NCBI GenBank assembly: GCA_018064925.1
Contig: JAGHUH010000025.1
Location: 47,847-111,846 of the forward strand
Source of the DNA: Candidatus Cacconaster stercorequi
GTDB lineage: Bacteria; Bacillota; Clostridia; Oscillospirales; Oscillospiraceae
Direction of reading: 5' to 3'
Length of the DNA: 64,000 bases
Numbering within the stretch: the first letter of the stretch is position 1; each line of letters opens with the position of its first letter. Under the pieces are notes generated by a model. That model was not told the origin of the DNA and did no database searches. It was given only the letters and a program-made list of their open reading frames with translations. The translations under genes and the position numbers were made by a program. This document shows positions 1-9,000 of the stretch, one piece after another.

Positions 1-96
1 AGCCTGTTCTTCCCGTCCGCTGCGTACCAGTAATTGGTTTAACACCGACACCAGAATACCGATCGCTGCTATTTTGAAAATCAGATCTACATCCAT
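1..96 (-). CDS. spoIIIAC: Stage III sporulation protein AC, N-terminal part (cut by window edge)
   Basis: Reading leftward from an ATG at 96 gives MDVDLIFKIAAIGILVSVLN..., a hydrophobic start typical of SpoIIIAC, a roughly 65-residue membrane protein of the SpoIIIA-SpoIIQ channel that links mother cell and forespore during engulfment. Only the first 32 codons are in the window. It lies 16 bases after spoIIIAB, in the order AA-AB-AC expected of the operon, with a GAGAGGAA Shine-Dalgarno before the ATG. The call depends on context as much as on the short sequence. The rest of the operon (AD to AH) should follow outside the window. Confidence 0.85.
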   Translation of the reverse strand, partial: MDVDLIFKIAAIGILVSVLNQLLVRSGREEQA

Positions 97-112
97 TGTT
101 GTTCCTCTCTTG

Positions 113-592
113 TCATATCAGAAGAATGATCAGCATTCCCGCGGCAGAAAACACCACCGTCAGGTGCAGTTTTTCCTCCTGCCGCTGCTTTGCGTGCAAT
201 TCCTCGTGCAGCTTATGCAGATGTTCTGCCGCCATATTCAGATTGCCCATGATGCGTTTTTCGTCGCCGCATAGCTCCGTATTTTGCAGGCACTCCCGCG
301 CCTCCTGCATTTTAAGTGCGGCAAAGGCGGACTGCCAGGCATCCTGCAGCGGAATTTCCAGACGCAATCCATCGGAAACTGCCGCAAAATAGGCTCCGCA
401 CAGGGGACGTTTTGCCTGTTGGGCAATAATATCCGGCAGCATTTGGCGCTTCCAGCGAATACCGGTCTCCATGTCCCGCAGTGCCGCTTCCAGTTCGCCA
501 AGCAATCGCAATGTGCGCCGTCTGCTTCGCACATCTGCCGCCGCGATCCACACACTGCCGCTCAAAATCATCACAATGCCAAGTGCCCTCAT
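113..592 (-). CDS. spoIIIAB: Stage III sporulation protein AB
   Basis: A 159-aa protein starting MRALGIVMILSGSVW, with an N-terminal membrane segment, a helical charged middle (LGELEAALRDMETGI) and a C-terminal hydrophobic anchor (TVVFSAAGMLIILLI). This is the SpoIIIAB layout, distantly related to type II secretion/pilus GspF-like proteins. The track ORF begins 12 codons earlier, but the ATG at 592 overlaps the spoIIIAA stop as ATGA, so coupled translation from 592 is preferred. It acts in the mother-cell membrane as part of the SpoIIIA complex needed for late forespore gene expression. Gene order and length (B. subtilis about 170 aa) agree. Confidence 0.92.
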   Translation of the reverse strand: MRALGIVMILSGSVWIAAADVRSRRRTLRLLGELEAALRDMETGIRWKRQMLPDIIAQQAKRPLCGAYFAAVSDGLRLEIPLQDAWQSAFAALKMQEARECLQNTELCGDEKRIMGNLNMAAEHLHKLHEELHAKQRQEEKLHLTVVFSAAGMLIILLI

Positions 593-1506
593 AGCCGCTC
601 CGTTTGATATGTTCGCGCTCCGCCACATTTCTGAATGGTGATCGTTTTTTCAAAGACTCGCATCTCCAGTAATCGGTGAAATAGCGGCTTTTGCTCCAAT
701 TCGCGGCGATCTGCGGCGTGTATGGTGGCCAACAGCTTCACGCCGCAGTTGGCGGCCTGCTCCATGGCTATCAGATCTTCTCCGGAGGTAATCTCATCCA
801 CAGCAATGATTTGTGGATTAACCCCGCGCAGAAGCATCGGAATTGCTACCGCTTTCGGACAGGCATCCAGCACATCGGTATGGCAGCCCACCGATAATTG
901 CGGCTGTCCCCGATACATGGCCGCCACCTCGCCTCGCTCATCCGCCAAGGCCACCCGATGGGCGCTCACATCTTCCGACCCGTCGGAGAGCAGCCGCACC
1001 ATATCCCGCAGCAGCGTCGTTTTCCCCAATCCCGGCGGCGCCAGAATGAGTGAGCTGACAAAGTGTCCGCCCTCAAATATCTGTGCGGCAAGGTTGTCGG
1101 CAAGTCCGATTTTCTCCCGTCCGATGCGGATGACTGCTGATGAATAGTCCCTCATCTCCGTATTGGCCCCATTTCGCACCACCGCCGTGCCGCATAAGCC
1201 GATGCGGAATCCCCCCTCCGCTGAGAGATAACCCCTGCGGATGGTTTCGCTGAACGCATAGCGGGAATAACCGGTAACAGCATCGCATAACTGCTCAAGA
1301 TCCGTCTGTGTCACGGCGTCCCCGTGCCTTTCAGCCATGATTTCCCCCTCCGGCAGCAGAATGGTCATTGCCTGTCCCACACGCAGCCGTAATTCCTCTG
1401 CCGCGGCCTTTTGCCAATCCGGCACCTGCATCGCTGCCCTCCGCCGCCCAGGCGGCAGGAGCGCAGCCGCCTGCTCATAGCGGGCGATGGCGTAGGATTT
1501 CTTCAC
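589..1506 (-). CDS. spoIIIAA: Stage III sporulation protein AA (ATPase)
   Basis: A secretion-type ATPase of the mother-cell SpoIIIA complex. A Walker A motif (PPGLGKTTLLRD) lies near the middle, and the sequence then shows LADERGEVAAMYRG and AVDEITSGED (Walker B region), as in SpoIIIAA. The track starts at a GTG (1539) that falls inside a SigE-like -10 element. The GTG at 1506, preceded by AGAGAGGCG, is the likelier start and gives VKKSYAIARYEQ... and 305 aa, close to the 307 aa of the B. subtilis protein. The stop overlaps spoIIIAB by four bases. First gene of the operon, probably SigE-dependent. Confidence 0.93.
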   Translation of the reverse strand: MKKSYAIARYEQAAALLPPGRRRAAMQVPDWQKAAAEELRLRVGQAMTILLPEGEIMAERHGDAVTQTDLEQLCDAVTGYSRYAFSETIRRGYLSAEGGFRIGLCGTAVVRNGANTEMRDYSSAVIRIGREKIGLADNLAAQIFEGGHFVSSLILAPPGLGKTTLLRDMVRLLSDGSEDVSAHRVALADERGEVAAMYRGQPQLSVGCHTDVLDACPKAVAIPMLLRGVNPQIIAVDEITSGEDLIAMEQAANCGVKLLATIHAADRRELEQKPLFHRLLEMRVFEKTITIQKCGGARTYQTERL

Positions 1507-1537
1507 TTTTTTCGCCTCTCTCACAGTGTGATAGTCC

Positions 1538-1566
1538 ACTATATGGCACCTTGTCCCCCGGTATGC
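1538..1566 (-). promoter_or_regulatory. SigE-like promoter of the spoIIIA operon
   Basis: On the minus strand GCATACC is followed after 14 bases by CATATAGT. This fits the B. subtilis SigE pattern (about KMATATT, 14-15 bases, CATAYAHT) with mismatches mainly in the -35. It sits about 30 bases before the preferred GTG start of spoIIIAA, whose B. subtilis counterpart is SigE-controlled. Confidence 0.6.
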
Positions 1567-1567
1567 A

Positions 1568-1604
1568 TAAAAAAATAAGACGGGAGGATTTCTCCTCTCG
1601 TCTT
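1568..1604 (-). terminator. Rho-independent terminator after the DUF4364 gene
   Basis: On the minus strand a 12-13 bp stem (AAGACGAGAGGAG / TCCTCCCGTCTT) with a short A loop is followed by ATTTTTTT. It lies just downstream of the DUF4364 stop and insulates that gene from spoIIIA. Confidence 0.85.
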
Positions 1605-1618
1605 GCGCATGATATCAT

Positions 1619-2149
1619 TCAGTTGTTTGTCGGTGCATACAGCACGGACAGCATATCCGTATAGACCTGCTCCGGATTTTTGCGAAACCGATTTGCCAGA
1701 TCATTGGCCATTGCCTCTGTGGCAACCATAAGCTCCAGATGCATCAGGTTGTCCAAATCGTCGTTGAGCGACAGTTCCACGGTATAGGTGCCGTTTTCGC
1801 GGCGGCTGATTCTGGCACGCACCTGCGCCTGACGCAGCAATTCCTTATTGCACGCGGCAATCTTTTTGTCCGCCCGCATACGAACAGAGTACGGCAGACT
1901 GGTTTCGCAGATGGCGCTGTTGCGCAGTCCTTTGGCGGTAATGGCGTAGCAATCGTCTTCTGTCATGCGCAGATGTTCGGTTTTCACCAGATCGTTCAGG
2001 CAAACGGAAAATGCAAAATAGTCGATCCCGTCATCGCACATGGTCAGATCCTGCATCCCTGCCAAAGGCAGTGGTTGGGCAACGCGGGCAGCAATATACA
2101 AAATCAAGAACTTGATCTCCAACTCATCCCGGATAAAACCATTTCCCAT
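1619..2149 (-). CDS. DUF4364 family protein
   Basis: A 176-aa soluble protein of the DUF4364 family, common in Clostridia. The N-terminal half resembles a winged-helix domain (FIRDELEIKFLILYIAARV, followed by a CDDGIDYFAFSVCLNDLVKTEHL helix and strand region); the C-terminal half is mixed alpha/beta. The track start at 2218 is replaced by the ATG at 2149, which has a near-perfect AAAGGAGGG seven bases upstream and begins MGNGFIRDELEIK. It is monocistronic, with its own promoter and terminator, and divergent from the YerB-like gene. A DNA-binding regulator is a reasonable guess, but its targets are unknown. Confidence 0.85.
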   Translation of the reverse strand: MGNGFIRDELEIKFLILYIAARVAQPLPLAGMQDLTMCDDGIDYFAFSVCLNDLVKTEHLRMTEDDCYAITAKGLRNSAICETSLPYSVRMRADKKIAACNKELLRQAQVRARISRRENGTYTVELSLNDDLDNLMHLELMVATEAMANDLANRFRKNPEQVYTDMLSVLYAPTNN

Positions 2150-2174
2150 ATCATTACCCTCCTTTACTGTTTGT

Positions 2175-2203
2175 ATTATAAAGAAAAATTCTTCTTTTGT
2201 ACA
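2175..2203 (-). promoter_or_regulatory. SigA-type promoter of the DUF4364 gene
   Basis: TGTACA - 17 bases - TATAAT on the minus strand, about 25 bases upstream of the start codon. The -10 is perfect and the -35 weak. Confidence 0.6.
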
Positions 2204-2236
2204 GGCTTCTTTTTGCAAAAATGGCCAAAGAATACA

Positions 2237-2265
2237 TTGCGGCTTTTGGCAATTTTTGATATGAT
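2237..2265 (+). promoter_or_regulatory. SigA-type promoter of the YerB-like gene
   Basis: TTGCGG - 17 bases - TATGAT, ending about 37 bases before the ATG at 2303. Divergent from the DUF4364 promoter. Confidence 0.65.
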
Positions 2266-2302
2266 AAAAAAGTAAGCTTTCACGGAAAGAGAGGATTATC
2301 TC

Positions 2303-3355
2303 ATGAAAAAATGGATTGCACTTCTGATGTCAATGCTGATGCTGCTTGCCTGCTGTGTCGGCTGTGGTGCAAAAAAGCCGGAAGAACCCGCTCAGGAGCC
2401 CGTAGCAGAAAAAGCGATACCGACCCCGAAACCGGAACCGGTCGTCGTTCCCAATCCCCTGACCGGTGAGCCGCTTAATAATGCGGATGCAGTCAATAAC
2501 CGTCCTGTAGCCGTTATGCTGAACAATATCCACTACGCCATGCCGCAGCACGGTGTTTCCGATGCGGACATGATTTTTGAGTTCAATGTAGAGGGCGGTA
2601 TCACGCGCATGGTGGGCTTCTTCCAGGAGCCGGACAAGGTCGGCACCATCGGCTCCGTTCGCAGTGCCCGTCCCTGCTTCGTGGAAACCGTTCTGGGTAT
2701 GGATGCCTTTTATGCACATTGCGGCGGCAGTCAGGAAGCACTGAATATGATTTATAATCTGGGCATTGATGATCTGAACGCCACCGAGGGTGTGTTCTGG
2801 CGCGATGCGGAGCGTGCCAAAACCATGGACTACGAGCACACGCTGATGACCTCCGGTGAAAATCTGGCCAATTACATTGCCGGCAGTGATTGGCGCCTCC
2901 AGCACAACGCCGATTACGAGTACCCCATTACTTATGTAGAAGATGGTACCCCTGCCAATGGAACGGACGCCAATCATGTCGCCGTGCGTTTTTCCAACTA
3001 CAAAACCGGCACATTTGATTATAACGCCAAAAATGGAAAGTACATGATCGGTCAGTATGACAGTGAGTATATCGACGGCAACACTGGCAATCAGGTCGGT
3101 GTGACCAATCTGCTGGTTCTGCGCACCACAGTTTATGACAGCGGCGACAGTAAGGGCCACATGGTCATTGATCTGCAGGGCTCCGGCGACGGTATGTTCT
3201 TCTGCGGCGGCAAGGCCATAGAGATCAACTGGGAAAAAGCAGAGATGTCCGATCCCTTTACTTACTATCTCACCGACGGTACACCGCTGTCTCTGGGCGT
3301 GGGGCACACCTATGTCTGCGTGATTGCCAATGACGCAGATGTCACCGTGGAATAG
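2303..3355 (+). CDS. YerB-like DUF3048 lipoprotein
   Basis: A 350-aa exported lipoprotein. The N-terminus is a signal peptide with a lipobox around LLAC (residues 14-17), then a Pro/Glu/Lys-rich spacer, then the DUF3048 (YerB) domain starting near PNPLTGEPLNN and carrying RPVAVMLNN, IGSVRSARP and AHCGGS blocks. B. subtilis YerB is a cell-surface lipoprotein of uncertain role. A GAGAGG Shine-Dalgarno precedes the ATG. It is transcribed alone between divergent and convergent neighbours and ends at a bidirectional terminator. The function is unknown beyond surface location, which is inferred from the signal. Confidence 0.88.
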   Translation: MKKWIALLMSMLMLLACCVGCGAKKPEEPAQEPVAEKAIPTPKPEPVVVPNPLTGEPLNNADAVNNRPVAVMLNNIHYAMPQHGVSDADMIFEFNVEGGITRMVGFFQEPDKVGTIGSVRSARPCFVETVLGMDAFYAHCGGSQEALNMIYNLGIDDLNATEGVFWRDAERAKTMDYEHTLMTSGENLANYIAGSDWRLQHNADYEYPITYVEDGTPANGTDANHVAVRFSNYKTGTFDYNAKNGKYMIGQYDSEYIDGNTGNQVGVTNLLVLRTTVYDSGDSKGHMVIDLQGSGDGMFFCGGKAIEINWEKAEMSDPFTYYLTDGTPLSLGVGHTYVCVIANDADVTVE

Positions 3356-3371
3356 CCCTCTCATAATCAAC

Positions 3372-3403
3372 AAAAAAGTCCCACCAAATCGGTGGGACTT
3401 TTT
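3372..3403. terminator. Bidirectional terminator between convergent genes
   Basis: AAAAAAGTCCCACC-AAATC-GGTGGGACTTTTT: a 9 bp stem flanked by A and T tracts, so it can serve both the YerB-like gene (+) and the Cys-rich gene (-). Confidence 0.9.
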
Positions 3404-3408
3404 CAATT

Positions 3409-4242
3409 TTAGTGGCAGGCGCAGTAGTTGCGGGTGCTGACATAATCCTTTGGCATTTCCACCGTATTGGGCGGAAAGAATTCATTCACCGGAAACGCCA
3501 CATTCTTAAACAGACCGCAAGGATCCTCCTGATCGCCGCCGGAGCACTCCGTCTGCGGTACGCAGTAATCATACACCGGGATCAAAAGCTGTGTTTCCCG
3601 CTCCAGACGCACCAAAGAGAACTGACCCAGTGTGACATAGTAGCGGCGGGCACCGTCGTTAAAAAGCAGGTTTTGCGAAAAACTGCCGGCAATAAAGGAC
3701 GGAATCTCCGTCAGGCAGTTGTCACAGCACGGTGTTCTGCAATCGTCCACGATGCGGGTATCCAGCACGATGGGGTCCACCGCCTCCACCACCGCCGTGG
3801 GCAGATTGGTGCGCATCCGTCCGGGAATATCCAGTTCCTCGATTCGGGTATCCGAGGAGAAGATCTTGGCATTTCCCTCGCTGCCGAACAGAATGCAGCG
3901 CTTATCGAATACGCACAGTCCCTCCACCTCGCAATAGCGCGGTGTTCCCGTGCAGACCTGCAGCGTTACGCGGTAGAAAAATCGCATATCAATGGAGTAA
4001 AAGCCTCTGTTGAATGTGACCGGCTCCACATCGGTATAGACATACAAAAGCTCTGCGGTACCGCCCTTGATCATCTGGCAGGATGCCAGCGTTTCCTGTG
4101 CCGTGGCCGTGGGATAAAACCGCAGATCCTCGACGCAATCTTTATCCCGGCAGCTGTCAAAGATCTTTCTGGTATGAATGCAGACCGACTCGCGGATGCT
4201 GCTCAGATCACAGACCGGACCCGGTACGCTGTTTTCAGCCAT
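3409..4242 (-). CDS. Cysteine-rich conserved hypothetical protein
   Basis: A 277-aa protein of no family I can name with confidence. About 16 cysteines are spread along its length (SCRDKDCVEDLRFYP near residue 30, CRTPCCDNC near 165, ending NYCACH), with no signal peptide or membrane helix. The rest is beta-rich and moderately acidic. A strong AGGAGG lies eight bases before the ATG. It is single-gene, flanked by a terminator downstream and a short palindrome in its leader. Cys-rich proteins of this type in spore-formers are often coat or exosporium components, and a CATAGATT element upstream weakly recalls a SigE/SigK -10, but this is inference only. Confidence 0.75.
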   Translation of the reverse strand: MAENSVPGPVCDLSSIRESVCIHTRKIFDSCRDKDCVEDLRFYPTATAQETLASCQMIKGGTAELLYVYTDVEPVTFNRGFYSIDMRFFYRVTLQVCTGTPRYCEVEGLCVFDKRCILFGSEGNAKIFSSDTRIEELDIPGRMRTNLPTAVVEAVDPIVLDTRIVDDCRTPCCDNCLTEIPSFIAGSFSQNLLFNDGARRYYVTLGQFSLVRLERETQLLIPVYDYCVPQTECSGGDQEDPCGLFKNVAFPVNEFFPPNTVEMPKDYVSTRNYCACH

Positions 4243-4265
4243 TTCAATAACCTCCTGTTAAGTAC

Positions 4266-4284
4266 TGAAAGAAGATTTCTTTCA
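4266..4284 (-). repeat. 8-3-8 palindrome in the leader of the Cys-rich gene
   Basis: TGAAAGAA-GAT-TTCTTTCA is a perfect inverted repeat ending about 24 bases before the start codon at 4242. It could be an operator or an mRNA hairpin. Bases 4285-4399 are AT-rich with nothing else recognisable. Confidence 0.5.
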
Positions 4285-4399
4285 ATACAATCTATGCCGG
4301 AGGTCATTATGTGTGATAAATGCTCTCTAATACTGTAAATTATTATTACTTTACAATATTTAAAATAATTGATATATATAGATTTAACACTACCGTTCC

Positions 4400-5503
4400 T
4401 CACAGAAAATATCCCACCGTCAGCAAAACCGCCAGCAGGGAAAAATTCACCAGCAGAAACTTCCCAAGAAAGCGCTTGGTATCCGCGCTTTCGGCATGGG
4501 AATACAGCTTCAGGCTAATCAAGCTGGCAAGACTGGCCACCGGCGTACCCAATCCGCCGATATCCACACCCAGCAGCAACCCCTTGGCGTTATCCGTAAA
4601 GCCGGATAGTAAAATTGCCGCCGGCACATTGCTGATGATCTGGCTAACACCTGCTCCCAGCAGCATTTCATGCCCGGACAGCAAGCGGCGCAGAAGCTGA
4701 TTGACTGTGTCGATGCGCGCCAGATTGCCGGCAAACACGAAGAAGCACACAAAGGTCAGCAGCAGTAAAAAGTCACCCTTCAGCAAAATCCGCCGCTCGT
4801 AGACCAACAGCACCGCCACAATGATGGCCAGCATAATAGGCCAATCCATGACACGCAATACCACCAACATACACACTGCAAACAGCAGCAGATAGAGCAG
4901 TAGTGCTTTTCGATCCAGCGTGGGTTTTTCGCCCAGAAAAACAGAGATTTTCCCAGTAGGCAAACGCAGGCAGAGCAGGCCGATCAAAATCCCGGAAATC
5001 AGCCAGATGGGGACCGTGGCTTTCAGGAATGTTCCCATGCTCATATTAAAATAAGAGTACAGATACAGATTTTGCGGATTGCCGACAGGGGTCAGCATAC
5101 TGCCCAGATTGGCGGCTACCGTCTGCAAAACCACCACCCACGCCAGCTCGTTGGTCTGGTTGGCAAGGCCCATCACCACCACGCTGAACGGAACAAAGGT
5201 CAGAAGCGCCACATCATTGGTCACCAGCATGGCACTGACAAAACACAACGCCACCAGCACAACGCCCATGGTGCGTACATTCCCCGAACGGCTGCACAGC
5301 CAGTGCGCCAATGCGCTGAACATTCCGGCGCCACGCAGACCGGCTACCACAACGATCAAGCAATACAGCAGCGCCAGCGTGCGAAAATCAATATATCCCC
5401 AATAAGCGCTGTCCGGACGCACCCAAAAGCAGCTGATGACCGCCGCCAGAAACGCAATGCAAAGCGTGATCTCACGCTTAATAAAGTCCTTAATTCGTGC
5501 CAT
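4400..5503 (-). CDS. SLC13/ArsB-type anion permease
   Basis: A 367-aa integral membrane protein with about ten hydrophobic segments, of the citrate transporter/ArsB (ion transporter) superfamily. Visible signatures are MLVTNDVALLTFVPFSVVV, the helix-break region LGSMLTPVGNPQNLYLYS in the first half, and the repeated counterpart ISNVPAAILLSGFTDNAKGLLLGVDIGGLGTP in the second half; NDVAL/NVPAA and GNPQN/GLGTP are the paired substrate-site repeats of this fold. It most resembles YbiR-like members. The substrate cannot be read from sequence (dicarboxylate, arsenite or other anion). Monocistronic. The short C-terminus follows a last membrane helix. Confidence 0.85.
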   Translation of the reverse strand: MARIKDFIKREITLCIAFLAAVISCFWVRPDSAYWGYIDFRTLALLYCLIVVVAGLRGAGMFSALAHWLCSRSGNVRTMGVVLVALCFVSAMLVTNDVALLTFVPFSVVVMGLANQTNELAWVVVLQTVAANLGSMLTPVGNPQNLYLYSYFNMSMGTFLKATVPIWLISGILIGLLCLRLPTGKISVFLGEKPTLDRKALLLYLLLFAVCMLVVLRVMDWPIMLAIIVAVLLVYERRILLKGDFLLLLTFVCFFVFAGNLARIDTVNQLLRRLLSGHEMLLGAGVSQIISNVPAAILLSGFTDNAKGLLLGVDIGGLGTPVASLASLISLKLYSHAESADTKRFLGKFLLVNFSLLAVLLTVGYFL

Positions 5504-5599
5504 ATCTCTCTCGTCTTCTCCCTTTTTCGGCCGTTTTCATGACCATACCGTCACAGTATACGCCTGTCATAGCTTCGGCGCAAGTGCCATTTTCCCGAT

Positions 5600-5643
5600 A
5601 TAAAAAAGATCACCGACTTACAAAAGGTCGATGATCTTTTTTC
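5600..5643. terminator. Terminator after the variant def gene
   Basis: TAAAAAAGATCACCGACTT...AAGGTCGATGATCTTTTTT: a long stem with A/T tracts on both sides. It ends the minus-strand hprK-to-def run directly at the def stop codon. Confidence 0.85.
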
Positions 5644-6054
5644 TTATATCAATATACCGTTGCAGTGGTCGATCTCGTGCTGAATGATCTGTGCCGGCCA
5701 ATCCCGGAAGGTTTTCAGGCGTACCTGAAACTGTTCGTTCTGATAGCGCACCTTGATGCTGCGGTAGCGTTTGGTTTTGCGCTTGCCGCTGAGAGACAGG
5801 CAGCCCTCCTCTGCCTCGTAGGGTTGAGCACACTTGATGATTTCGGGGTTGAACATGGTCATATAGCTGCCCTCATTGTCAAATACAATGATGCGACGGC
5901 TGACGCCGATCATATTGGCCGCCATCCCCACACAGCCGTCGGCGTGAGCAATCAGCGTATCCAGCAGATCCTGCGCCGTGTCAAGATCCTCCGTTGTCGC
6001 GGGAAGCGACGGCTGCGCCAGAAAAACGGGATCGCGCATAATGGGCTTTATCAT
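5644..6054 (-). CDS. Peptide deformylase-like protein (variant motif 1)
   Basis: A 136-aa member of the peptide deformylase family, shorter than the housekeeping enzyme encoded at 48.1 kb. Motif 2 (EGCLSL) and motif 3 (HEIDHCNG) keep the metal ligands Cys, His, His and the catalytic Glu. Motif 1 reads GCVGMAANMIG where active enzymes have GxGLAAPQ, so the conserved Gln is replaced by Met. The ATG at 6054 overlaps the dnaE stop (ATGA), which sets the start 27 codons inside the track ORF. It is the last gene of the operon, followed by a terminator. Activity on N-formyl peptides is uncertain; it may be a paralogue with altered activity. Confidence 0.88.
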   Translation of the reverse strand: MIKPIMRDPVFLAQPSLPATTEDLDTAQDLLDTLIAHADGCVGMAANMIGVSRRIIVFDNEGSYMTMFNPEIIKCAQPYEAEEGCLSLSGKRKTKRYRSIKVRYQNEQFQVRLKTFRDWPAQIIQHEIDHCNGILI

Positions 6055-9000
6055 GTTTTTTTCTCCTTTACAACCACATTTTCCTCTCCCAGCCATTCTT
6101 GACATTCGCGGATCAGAGCAGGATGGTTCAGACAATGGGTACCCAGCAGCTTGCCGGTATCTGTAATACGAATCTTTACCGGGGTCTCACCCTCGAACAT
6201 GGTCATCACCAACTTGATGTGAGCAAATGCCTTGCTGTCCACGCTGTCAAAGCGCAGATAAATGGTGGTTTCCGGTGTTTTCGGCTTTTCAATCTCCCCC
6301 ACCTCATGCTGGTGCAAAGGATAGATGCTGTCGCACATGATCTGCGGTGGTTTTTCATCTCGCACGGACAGTCTGCCCTTCACCACCACCGGCATATTCA
6401 CCTGCATATAACTGCCGCACTGATCAATGCAGCGGCTGAAGCAGAGAAGCTCCATAGAGGCAACCTCATCCTCTACCATCACATATGCCATAAGAGAGTT
6501 GTTTTTAGTGGTGCGAGTCTTGCTGGAGGTTACCACACCGGCGATAGTAATATTCTGCCCGTCAGCAAAGTGAGTGGGGCCGTTTTCAGCAGCAAAGTCC
6601 TCCAAAATGGCGTTGATGGGAACGGCGCCAACCCGACGGGCGGCCTTGCGATAGTCCGTCATAGGATGGCCGCTTAAATACAGGCCGGTGGTCTCCTTCT
6701 CCATGCTCATGCGTTCTGCCGCCGAGTATTCCGGAATATCCGGCAGCTCAATCTGCGCACCAGAGGAATTGCCGGCAGCGGCAGCCATACCGAAAAAGTC
6801 AAGCTGCCCCTCCACATTTGTCTTGCGGCTGGAAGCAATGCTGTCCAGGACCTTTTCGTAGACCTTTATCAGTTGGGAGCGTTTGGCGCCCAGACTGTCA
6901 AATGCGCCGCTGCGGATCAGATTTTCCACCGCACGCTTGTTCATATCGGCGCAGTCATACATCCGCTGGCAGAAATCCTGAAATGCGGTAAACTCTCCCC
7001 CGTTCTCCCGTTCACGAACCAGCGCCTGAATAAAGCCGCGGCCGATATTCTTAATGGCCACCAGACCGAAGCGAATCCCGTCCTCCTCTACTGTAAAGCG
7101 ATCATAGGAACGATTAACATCCGGCGGCAGCAACGCGATCCGGCATTCCTTGCACTCGGCAATATAGCCGGCCACCTTGTCGGAGTTACCCAGCACACTG
7201 GTCAATAGTGCTGCCATGTACTCCCGAGTAAAGTGACACTTGAAATATGCCGTCTGATAGGCCACCACCGCATAGGACACGGCGTGCGCCTTGTTGAACG
7301 CATAGTTGGCGAAATCGTAGATCTCATCGAAAATGGATTGCGCCACTTCCTCCGGAATACCGTTGGCGGCACAGCCGGCAATATTTCGCGCAGGATCGCC
7401 GTGCAAAAAGGCCTCCCGCTCGCGCTCAACATCCTTGACTTTCTTTTTGGACATGGCGCGGCGCACCATATCCGCCTGTCCCAATGAATAGCCTGCCAAC
7501 TCCTGAAAGATTTTAATGACCTGCTCCTGATAGACGATACAGCCATAGGTGCCGGACAGAATGGGGATCAGGGACGGATGCTTATAGGTCACCAGCTTGG
7601 GGTCATGCTTGCTGGCAATAAACTTGGGGATAGACTCCATGGGGCCAGGACGGTACAGGGCGATGATGGCGGTGATGTCCTCAATGCTCTGGGGCTTAAG
7701 GCCGGTACACACGCCGGTCATGCCGGTGGACTCCATCTGGAAAACGCCGGAGGTTTTACCTTGCGACAGCATCTCATACACCGCCGGATCGTCCATGGGA
7801 ATATTCTCCAGACGGAAATCCGGATGCTCCTTTTGCAGCATCTGCACCGCATCATCCAGTACTGTCAGATTGCGCAGCCCCAGGAAGTCCATCTTCAAAA
7901 GACCCAATTCCTCCAGCGTAGTCATCACATACTGGCAGACGATGGAGTCATCGTTTCGCGCCAGAGGCACATATTCATACACCGGGCGCTTGGTGATCAC
8001 TACACCGGCGGCATGGGTGGAGGCATGGCGGGGCATTCCCTCCAATGCTTTTGCCATGTCGATGAGCTTTTTGACCTTCCCATCCGCTTCATAGAGGTCG
8101 CTGAGCTGTTTACTCAATTTCAGCGCATCATTCAGCGTGATGTGCAGTGCCGTGGGTACCAGCTTGGCCACGGCATCCACCTCAGCATAGGGCATATTCA
8201 ACGCCCGTCCCACATCGCGGATGGCGGCTCTGGCCGCCATGGTACCGAAGGTAACGATCTGCGCCACATGGTCGTCCCCGTACTTCCGGCGCACATAGTC
8301 CACCACCTCGCCGCGGCGGGTATCGCCAAAGTCCATATCAATATCGGGCATGGACACGCGCTCGGGGTTCAGAAAACGCTCAAAGTACAGCGAATACGCC
8401 ATGGGGTCGATGTCCGTAATATGCAGGCAATAGGACACCATGGAGCCGGCGGCACTGCCGCGTCCCGGCCCCACGGGGATGCCAACGCTCTTGGCATAGC
8501 GGACAAAATCGGAAACAATGAGAAAATAGTCCGTAAAGCCCATTTTCTCGATCATATTCAATTCATAGGTAAGCTGTTGACGGTAGCTCTCCTTTTCTGC
8601 GCCGTAGCGCTCGGCAAAGCCCTCCTCACACAGCTTATGGAGATAGGTGGGCGAATCATAGCCCGGCGGAAGCTGAAATTCCGGCAGATGGTACTTGCCG
8701 AAGGTGAACTCCAGCTGACAGCGGTCGGCAATGCGCTGTGTGTTCTCAATAGCCTCCGGATAGGCCGCAAACAACTCCTCCATCTCCTCGGTCGAGCGAA
8801 GATAGAAGTTCTGCGGCTCATAGCGCATTCGGTTTTCATCATCCACCGTCTTGCCGGTCTGGATGCACAAAAGGACATCATGGCTCTCGGCGTCCTCACG
8901 GCGCAGATAGTGGGCATCGTTGGTGCAGACCAGCGGGATACCCGTTTCGTTATGTAAACGAAGCAGTTCCCGGTTCACCAGCGTCTGTTCCCGGATGCCG

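Noticed and set aside
2330-3406. 358-aa minus-strand ORF opposite the YerB-like gene
   Set aside because: Overlaps the terminator and lacks any family signature; the plus frame has a lipoprotein signal and the DUF3048 domain.
4203-4403. 66-aa minus-strand ORF upstream of the Cys-rich gene
   Set aside because: AT-rich leader sequence overlapping the start of the real gene in another frame, with no ribosome site.
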